Shown: positions 59,488 to 64,000 of the stretch, in pieces
How the letters are laid out: every line of letters begins with the position of its first letter
Numbering within the stretch: the first letter of the stretch is position 1
Assembly (NCBI GenBank): GCA_035359995.1
Contig: DAORZT010000003.1
Location: 1 to 64,000, forward strand
Reading direction: 5' to 3'
DNA length: 64,000 nucleotides
From: JAKPCT01 sp029553165
GTDB lineage: Bacteria; Bacillota; UBA4882; UBA8346
The notes under the pieces: generated by a model
What the model was told of the DNA's origin: nothing
Databases searched by the model: none
Seen by the model: only the letters and a program-made list of their open reading frames with translations
Position numbers and translations under genes: made by a program

Positions 59488-60642
59488 TCACCTGATACCC
59501 ATATTGGCAACCCCTACCAATACCGAGAGCGCGATAAAAAACATCAGACCAACGATCGCCACTGCAGCAAATAAATTGATAAAAATATCCCCAATTGTTT
59601 GGAGGACATCTGCCAGTTTTTGATTCCCCAACGGTTGAATCACCACGCTTGATAAATGATAAATTGTTGCAACTGCTAAGATTTTAATCAACGGAAAGAT
59701 AATGATTAAAATTATTATTCCTAAGCCAAAGACTCCCAAGCCGCTTTTGATGACCAATGAACAACCGGTTACCATCTCCATGGTATCGGATAATGTCCCT
59801 CCCACTACGGGCAAAAATGTGTTAGTGAAATATTTAGCAGTCCGTAAGGTCATCGAATCGGCTACTGATGCGGTAAACCCCCGAATCGTAACCACCCCGA
59901 TGAAGAGCGCCATTATCAACCCCAAAATTCCCAATGCTGCTTTTTTAAACAGATTCCCCAGTTTATCAATGTGAAATCCACCGGCCAGGAAATTGACCAT
60001 TCCTAATAAACCGGCAAATTGGATCAGTGGTAATACCAGACTCTTTACCGCACCCGCAGCAATACTGATGGCAGCAATCAATAACGGATGCACAATCGAT
60101 ACCGTAACTAACCCTCCGCCTGCCGCAATTAAACTAAAGAGCAACGGAATGATTGCATACATAAAATTAGTCATTTCGGTGATTGCAGCAGCAGCAATCC
60201 CAAAAGTAACACGGAAACTGTTTAGGACAATTCCCATTACCACCAGAAAACATAGTCCAAATGCGATTTGATTAACTGTTTCGGTCTCAAAGGCATGTTG
60301 CATATTTTGCAATATTACCAAGGCCATTGCAATTAACAGTAATTCTCCCAACAGTCTTAGGTTAAAGATCAACTCGCGCAAGATATAGTGAATGATGCCT
60401 TTACCAATTGAGCTTAAATCCCAGTCAGGCCCAGTAGCGCCCCATGACTTCAGATCTAATTTTGGTAAATACCTCAAGACATCTTCATCCAGGGTCTGCA
60501 AGTACCGATTTAAATCAGTCAAGTCAATTGTTTCAAAAATTTGTTCCGGAACTGTCGCCGCCGATGCCGGGACAGCCATAAAAAACAACAACATTAAACA
60601 AAATATCAAAGGCAATATAATCATTGATTGTTTTAGTATCAT
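59488..60642 (-). CDS. spoIIIAE: Stage III sporulation protein AE
   Basis: About 384 residues. Signal sequence, a short soluble part with 'DLTDLNRYLQTLDEDV', then about eight membrane helices with 'GFTASVADSMTLRTAKYFTNTFLPVVGGTLSDTMEMV', here residues 255-291 in parts, which is strongly conserved in the family. It resembles a permease core of the channel. TGGAG six bases before ATG 60642 supports the start. Confidence 0.95.
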   Translation of the reverse strand: MILKQSMIILPLIFCLMLLFFMAVPASAATVPEQIFETIDLTDLNRYLQTLDEDVLRYLPKLDLKSWGATGPDWDLSSIGKGIIHYILRELIFNLRLLGELLLIAMALVILQNMQHAFETETVNQIAFGLCFLVVMGIVLNSFRVTFGIAAAAITEMTNFMYAIIPLLFSLIAAGGGLVTVSIVHPLLIAAISIAAGAVKSLVLPLIQFAGLLGMVNFLAGGFHIDKLGNLFKKAALGILGLIMALFIGVVTIRGFTASVADSMTLRTAKYFTNTFLPVVGGTLSDTMEMVTGCSLVIKSGLGVFGLGIIILIIIFPLIKILAVATIYHLSSVVIQPLGNQKLADVLQTIGDIFINLFAAVAIVGLMFFIALSVLVGVANMGIR

Positions 60643-60667
60643 TTTTTGCTCCATTTGGTAGAACGAC

Positions 60668-61051
60668 TTAAAATACTTTCAAAATCAAGTCCAATATCCC
60701 CACCATAATCGGTATTCCCATCGTTAGAATGAAGATCTTCCCTGCCAGCTCGATTTTGGCGGCCATGCTGTTTTCACCCGCATCCTTACAGATTTGGGCC
60801 CCAAAACCTGCTAAGTAAGCTATTCCCACGATCTTGATTATTAATTTAAGATAATTAGTATTCACATTGGCTTTAACAGCTAAGTCTTCAAAGACCAGAA
60901 GAATTTCGGAGACATTTTTCAGTAGTCCGACCATAATAACCGCTGTTGCTGCCAATGCCAGCAGCATGGCAATCTCGGGCCGGTCGTGGCGCAAAATGAT
61001 TAATAAAATCGTAACCAACAATATAAAACCTAAGGTTGCAAAAAAGGGCAC
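60668..61051 (-). CDS. spoIIIAD: Stage III sporulation protein AD
   Basis: 127 residues, four membrane segments. Family features are 'LIIKIVGIAYLAGFGAQICKDAGENSMAAKIELAGK' (residues 69-104, in parts). The start is GTG 61051 with GAGGTGGG upstream. Small membrane partner in the SpoIIIA complex. Confidence 0.94.
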   Translation of the reverse strand: MPFFATLGFILLVTILLIILRHDRPEIAMLLALAATAVIMVGLLKNVSEILLVFEDLAVKANVNTNYLKLIIKIVGIAYLAGFGAQICKDAGENSMAAKIELAGKIFILTMGIPIMVGILDLILKVF

Positions 61052-61076
61052 TTTTTACCCACCTCAAACTTAAAAG

Positions 61077-61271
61077 TCAAAAACCGAAGACAGAACGAAT
61101 ATCTGTAAACAGCCGTTGGATCAACTGAATCACCATAAACAACACAATAACAACCCCGGCCAATGTCAGCATTTGGGCTTGTTCTTCCTTCCCGGCCTGT
61201 TTTAAAACCATATTTAATACAGAGATTAAGATCCCGATCCCGGCAATTCTAAAGATCAAATTGATATCCAC
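61077..61271 (-). CDS. spoIIIAC: Stage III sporulation protein AC
   Basis: About 64 residues, two membrane helices separated by 'LKQAGKEEQAQMLTLAG', the hallmark of SpoIIIAC. GTG 61271 with AAGGGG seven bases upstream gives the usual 'MDINLIFRIAGIGI' start; GTG 61277 is possible. Confidence 0.94.
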   Translation of the reverse strand: MDINLIFRIAGIGILISVLNMVLKQAGKEEQAQMLTLAGVVIVLFMVIQLIQRLFTDIRSVFGF

Positions 61272-61293
61272 TGCCACACCCCTTTAATACAGG

Positions 61294-61812
61294 TTAAACC
61301 AACAATAAGACCACCAATGAACCTAAAGCAAATCCTAAGTAACGATATAAATTAACGTTTTTAAGACATTCTGCTTCAGCTTCAGCTAAACAAAGTTTGA
61401 GTTTCTCCCGGCAGTAATCGATCCGTTCCAATTGATTAAGACGGTCGGTCCTTCCTAGATAATTGCCTAACTCTCTTAAAATCAGCAAATCTGATTGTTT
61501 TAAACTGCAAAATACTGGTTCCTGCAAGAAGTGTTCCCAGATCTCATTTAGATCCTCTTCCGATCCATATCCCGTTGCTTCAGCTAATTTGGCAATTGGT
61601 TGTTTCAGTTCTTCACGGGAAATGAATTTGGCAAGCTTCATAAAGATCTGTGGCAAAAAACTGGTGCTATAATAGATTTCAGTCTTCAACATTTCTAAAA
61701 TTGAAAGCCAGTTTTTCAGCAATTCACAGCGGGAAATAAAACGATTTGACACGGTATACCCCCACCAAGAGCCGGCTCCAACCAAAAGCAATGACCCAAT
61801 TAACTTAACCAT
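61294..61812 (-). CDS. spoIIIAB: Stage III sporulation protein AB
   Basis: About 172 residues. One N-terminal membrane segment ('LIGSLLLVGAGSWWGYTVS'), a helical cytoplasmic-type part ('LLKNWLSILEMLKTEIYYS', 'LREELGNYLGRTD'-like) and a C-terminal membrane helix. Distantly like type II secretion GspF. GAGGAGGAG seven bases before ATG 61812 fixes the start, which overlaps the spoIIIAA stop by 8 bases. Confidence 0.93.
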   Translation of the reverse strand: MVKLIGSLLLVGAGSWWGYTVSNRFISRCELLKNWLSILEMLKTEIYYSTSFLPQIFMKLAKFISREELKQPIAKLAEATGYGSEEDLNEIWEHFLQEPVFCSLKQSDLLILRELGNYLGRTDRLNQLERIDYCREKLKLCLAEAEAECLKNVNLYRYLGFALGSLVVLLLV

Positions 61813-62833
61813 CTGGCAACTCCTCCTCACTCTTAGGTTGTATGCGGTTATTGAATAACTCCGGACCGGAAATACCTGCTTTAATGCTTTCAACAGTGCC
61901 AACACCCAAACGATTACTTAAGATTACAATCCTTTCAATCATTCCATTTTCTAAAATTCGTTTTAATCCCGGCCGGCATAATGCTTCAGTCAGATTTTGA
62001 GCATGGGCAGTTGCAATAAAGCTAACCCCAGCATTAATAATATCTTCAATCACCTGATAATCACGCTCATTACCAATCTCATCGGTAGCAATTAATTGTG
62101 GATTCATCGCCCGTAAGAGCAGATAAACCCCCTCACTTTTGGGGCAAGCATCTAAAACATCAGTCCGGTTTCCAACATCCAACTGGGGAATACCCAAATA
62201 TGAACCGGCAATTTCGGAGCGTTCATCAACAACCCCTACTCTAATACCATCAATCCCTAAATCGTCACACCCATCACTGACTTCACGAATGATCTCCCGC
62301 AATAAAGTTGTCTTTCCGGAAGCAGGAGGTGATAAAATCAATGTTTTTAAAAACCGGCTGTCTTTCCACAAAAACGGTAAGACCGGCCTGGCAATCCCTC
62401 TGATCTGCCGGGCAATTCGAAGATTGAGACTTGACAGATCGCGAATCAATTTGATCTTTCCCGTTTCTAAAATAACATGACCGGTAAATCCAACCCGATG
62501 TCCACCGGGTAACGTTAAATATCCTTGGGCAAATTCTTCTTCTAAGGCATAAAAGGACCCGTTGGTAATTGAGTTTAAAGTTCGGGCAAAATCTTCAGGG
62601 GTTAAAATATACGTCTGCGAGCTTACCGACTCCAAGCCACCAGCCCGATTAAGCCAATAGGAACGATTTCCGGTAATAATTTCGATCGGACGTCCGATTC
62701 GCATCCGAATTTCAGTTATCTTACTCTGTTCCAAACTATTGACGTTCTTGAGCATACTCCTAAGCGTATTGGGAAAAAAACGGATGATCTCATCCCAATC
62801 GTGTTCAGCTCTGCTAAATCGCTTATCATTCAT
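61805..62833 (-). CDS. spoIIIAA: Stage III sporulation protein AA (ATPase)
   Basis: About 342 residues. Secretion-type AAA+ ATPase with Walker A 'LSPPASGKTTLLREI', Walker B 'QLIATDEIG', and 'GYLTLPGGHRVGFTGH'. It powers the SpoIIIA-SpoIIQ channel needed for late forespore gene expression. First gene of the operon; ATG 62833 is preferred over TTG 62851, which lies in the candidate binding site region. A candidate sigma-E promoter inside a hairpin lies directly upstream. Confidence 0.95.
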   Translation of the reverse strand: MNDKRFSRAEHDWDEIIRFFPNTLRSMLKNVNSLEQSKITEIRMRIGRPIEIITGNRSYWLNRAGGLESVSSQTYILTPEDFARTLNSITNGSFYALEEEFAQGYLTLPGGHRVGFTGHVILETGKIKLIRDLSSLNLRIARQIRGIARPVLPFLWKDSRFLKTLILSPPASGKTTLLREIIREVSDGCDDLGIDGIRVGVVDERSEIAGSYLGIPQLDVGNRTDVLDACPKSEGVYLLLRAMNPQLIATDEIGNERDYQVIEDIINAGVSFIATAHAQNLTEALCRPGLKRILENGMIERIVILSNRLGVGTVESIKAGISGPELFNNRIQPKSEEELPDG

Positions 62834-62853
62834 CTTTAGAACCTTCTCCAATA

Positions 62854-62901
62854 AAAAAGTAGTAGCCCGTCCCTTATTTATGTTTATGGGGACGGGCTAC
62901 T
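62854..62901 (-). terminator. Rho-independent terminator before spoIIIAA, with a promoter in its loop
   Basis: On the minus strand AGTAGCCCGTCCC (62901-62889), a 15-base loop, the perfect 13-base complement (62873-62861) and then ACTTTTTTAT. Very stable. It would stop transcripts coming from efp and the zinc-ribbon gene. The loop holds the -10 of the candidate sigma-E promoter. Confidence 0.85.
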
Positions 62902-62910
62902 AATTATGAC
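62881..62910 (-). promoter_or_regulatory. Candidate sigma-E promoter of the spoIIIA operon
   Basis: On the minus strand GTCATAA (62910-62904), a 15-base spacer and CATAAACA (62888-62881) fit the sigma-E pattern (ATA in the -35, CATA at the -10). The spoIIIA operon is a known sigma-E target in Bacillus. The start point would fall near 62874, just before the second arm of the terminator hairpin. Confidence 0.6.
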
Positions 62911-62927
62911 ATCAAGAAAGATCATTT

Positions 62928-63377
62928 TTATAATAAATCTTTGTCACGATATACTGTCGGTCCATTGTCTTCCACTGTATGACTCCAGACCACCTGATTA
63001 CACTCCGGACATACTACTTCATACTCACCGGCTTCATCAGTAAAATAGAGCTCTTCATGGCAATTGGGGCAAGAGATCTCGATCACTGTATCATCATCGT
63101 CGACCTCATTGGTAAAGATGATATCCGAATCACCCTGTTCTTCATCCTCGATACTATAAAATTGCTTCTCTAACACACTTAAATCTTCATCAATTGCTTC
63201 AATATAATCGGCAAATTCGTCCTGGGAATTGGAGAGTTCATCCAAATCATCCGCTACTACCTCGCAAAAATCGATCAACCCTTCCCAGACCATCTTTTCT
63301 TTACTATTTTGAGTAAGATCGGCACCCTGTAAAAGTCCTCGTAAATAAGCGGCGCGTTCTTTCAGATCGTTATTCAT
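62928..63377 (-). CDS. CD1247-type protein with C-terminal zinc ribbon
   Basis: 149 residues. The N-terminal half is helical and acidic ('LKERAAYLRGLLQGADL', 'IDFCEVVADDLDELSNSQDEFADYIEAIDEDLSVLE' region). The C-terminal half has a zinc ribbon with two C-x2-C knuckles ('CPNCHEELYF' and 'CPECNQVVW'). Clostridia carry this family between efp and spoIIIAA; the function is unknown, though an RNA-polymerase-related or regulatory role would suit a zinc ribbon. Terminators flank it on both sides. Confidence 0.87.
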   Translation of the reverse strand: MNNDLKERAAYLRGLLQGADLTQNSKEKMVWEGLIDFCEVVADDLDELSNSQDEFADYIEAIDEDLSVLEKQFYSIEDEEQGDSDIIFTNEVDDDDTVIEISCPNCHEELYFTDEAGEYEVVCPECNQVVWSHTVEDNGPTVYRDKDLL

Positions 63378-63465
63378 TTCAATTCAACCCCTTTCACTAA
63401 ATAGTATTGCTGAAAAGTGAAGGGTTAATACAATCAAACTTTTAAAACCTGACCGATTATGTTTA

Positions 63466-63510
63466 AACAAAAAGCACCACCAAGGTTTAGGTTTATACCC
63501 AACCCAGCGG
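63466..63510 (-). terminator. Terminator-like hairpin after efp
   Basis: On the minus strand GCACC ... GGTGC close a loop with an inner GG-rich/CC-rich pairing, followed by TTTTT. It lies about 35 bases after the efp stop. Confidence 0.6.
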
Positions 63511-63545
63511 TGCAACTTAATTAAACTAAATATCTGTGAAAGTTC

Positions 63546-64000
63546 TTATTTGTTAACCCGTTTTAAGTATTGATTGGTTCTGGTATCAACTGACAATACA
63601 TCGCCAACTTCGATGAAGAATGGGACGTTAACGACAACTCCAGTCTCCAACGTTGCCGGTTTCGAACCACCGGTCGCGGTGTCACCTTTAAATGATGGGT
63701 CGGTTGCAACAACCTCGAGCTCAACCGTATTTGGTAATTGAACTCCCAAAATCTCGTGGTTATATTGTTGAATCTCAACAATCATGTTTTCTTTGAGATA
63801 TTTCGGAGCATCACCCATTTTAGCGGTCGGAATGGTTAACTGGTCGTAAGTTTCCATGTCCATAAAGGTGTAGCCGTCTTCCGTGTTGTAAAGATACTGC
63901 ATCTCGCGATACTCAATCCGGGCAGTTTCCACTTTTTCATTAGCATTAAAAGTACGCTCTACCGAATAGCCTGTCCGGATATTTTTAAGTTTGGAACGGA
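63546..64000 (-). CDS. efp: Elongation factor P (5' end outside window)
   Basis: About 150 residues are visible. The frame stays open to the right edge and includes 'RSKLKNIRTGYSVERTF', typical of the first EF-P domain, then 'MQYLYNTEDGYTFMD', 'VQLPNTVELEV', 'GDTATGGSKPATLETG', 'VPFFIEVGDVLSVDTRT', and the usual end 'YLKRVNK'. It helps ribosomes through proline stretches. The loop with the modified residue lies outside the window. The order efp, CD1247-type gene, spoIIIAA is common in Clostridia. Confidence 0.96.
   Translation of the reverse strand, partial: RSKLKNIRTGYSVERTFNANEKVETARIEYREMQYLYNTEDGYTFMDMETYDQLTIPTAKMGDAPKYLKENMIVEIQQYNHEILGVQLPNTVELEVVATDPSFKGDTATGGSKPATLETGVVVNVPFFIEVGDVLSVDTRTNQYLKRVNK

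Overview
The window reads as a piece of chromosome from an AT-rich, endospore-forming Firmicute that also has an outer membrane (a diderm). Sporulation is shown by a complete spoIIIAA-AH operon and an alpha/beta-type small acid-soluble spore protein gene. The outer membrane is shown by genes for Kdo transferase, a lipid A acyltransferase, heptose activation (separate hldC and hldA), heptosyltransferases, an O-antigen-ligase-like protein, an ExbB-ExbD-TonB motor and an SLH/coiled-coil envelope protein. Halanaerobiales, Negativicutes and Limnochordia/Hydrogenispora-type lineages are known to combine these traits. The sequence alone does not decide between them, but a Limnochordia-like or unnamed relative would fit. 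No rRNA, tRNA, CRISPR array, phage or insertion sequence was seen. Two runs of exactly 100 N (3631-3730 and 7130-7229) are scaffold gaps that cut real genes.

Layout. 1-3008 (+): a MacAB-like ABC exporter (permease cut by the left edge, ATPase, membrane-fusion protein). 3070-17879 (mostly -): a polysaccharide deacetylase, murG, a transglutaminase-like protein, tlyA, a bactofilin-like membrane protein, a Ski2-like helicase, thrC, a DUF1015 protein, trpS, citrate synthase and pyrF, with two small + strand genes. 18024-20645 (+): a large UPF0182 membrane protein. 20694-26008 (-): an RNase HII-like protein of unknown role, then an exbB-exbD-tonB operon that continues into a large exported protein with a cohesin-like end and a small SLH/coiled-coil/membrane-anchor protein. 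26215-34854 (+): the lipooligosaccharide gene cluster. 34846-43872 (-): waaA coupled to ispD-ispF, then yacL, carD, disA, radA, a 46-residue Cys-rich protein, a COG2426 membrane protein, mtnP and a spore protein. 44066-45658 (+): an AbrB-like protein and a class V aminotransferase behind a structured leader. 45655-64000 (-): one long housekeeping and sporulation block: efp, a zinc-ribbon protein, spoIIIAA-AH, accB-accC, asp23-amaP-DUF2273, nusB, a TsaD paralogue, polA, mutM, coaE, a lytic transglycosylase, a TPR protein, rimO and pgsA.

How it fits together. Many genes serve the envelope: peptidoglycan (murG, deacetylase, transglycosylase), lipid supply (accBC, pgsA, ispDF), lipooligosaccharide, and envelope-spanning machines (MacAB-like exporter, ExbBD-TonB). 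The most interesting points are: the TonB-motor operon joined to two uncharacterised envelope proteins; a candidate sigma-E promoter that lies inside a terminator hairpin ahead of spoIIIAA, so that upstream read-through would be stopped while sporulation transcripts escape; a structured 5' leader that would hide the ribosome binding site of the aminotransferase; a second possible structured leader before the UPF0182 gene; and likely ATT start codons. These are readings of the sequence by eye; no database search was run.
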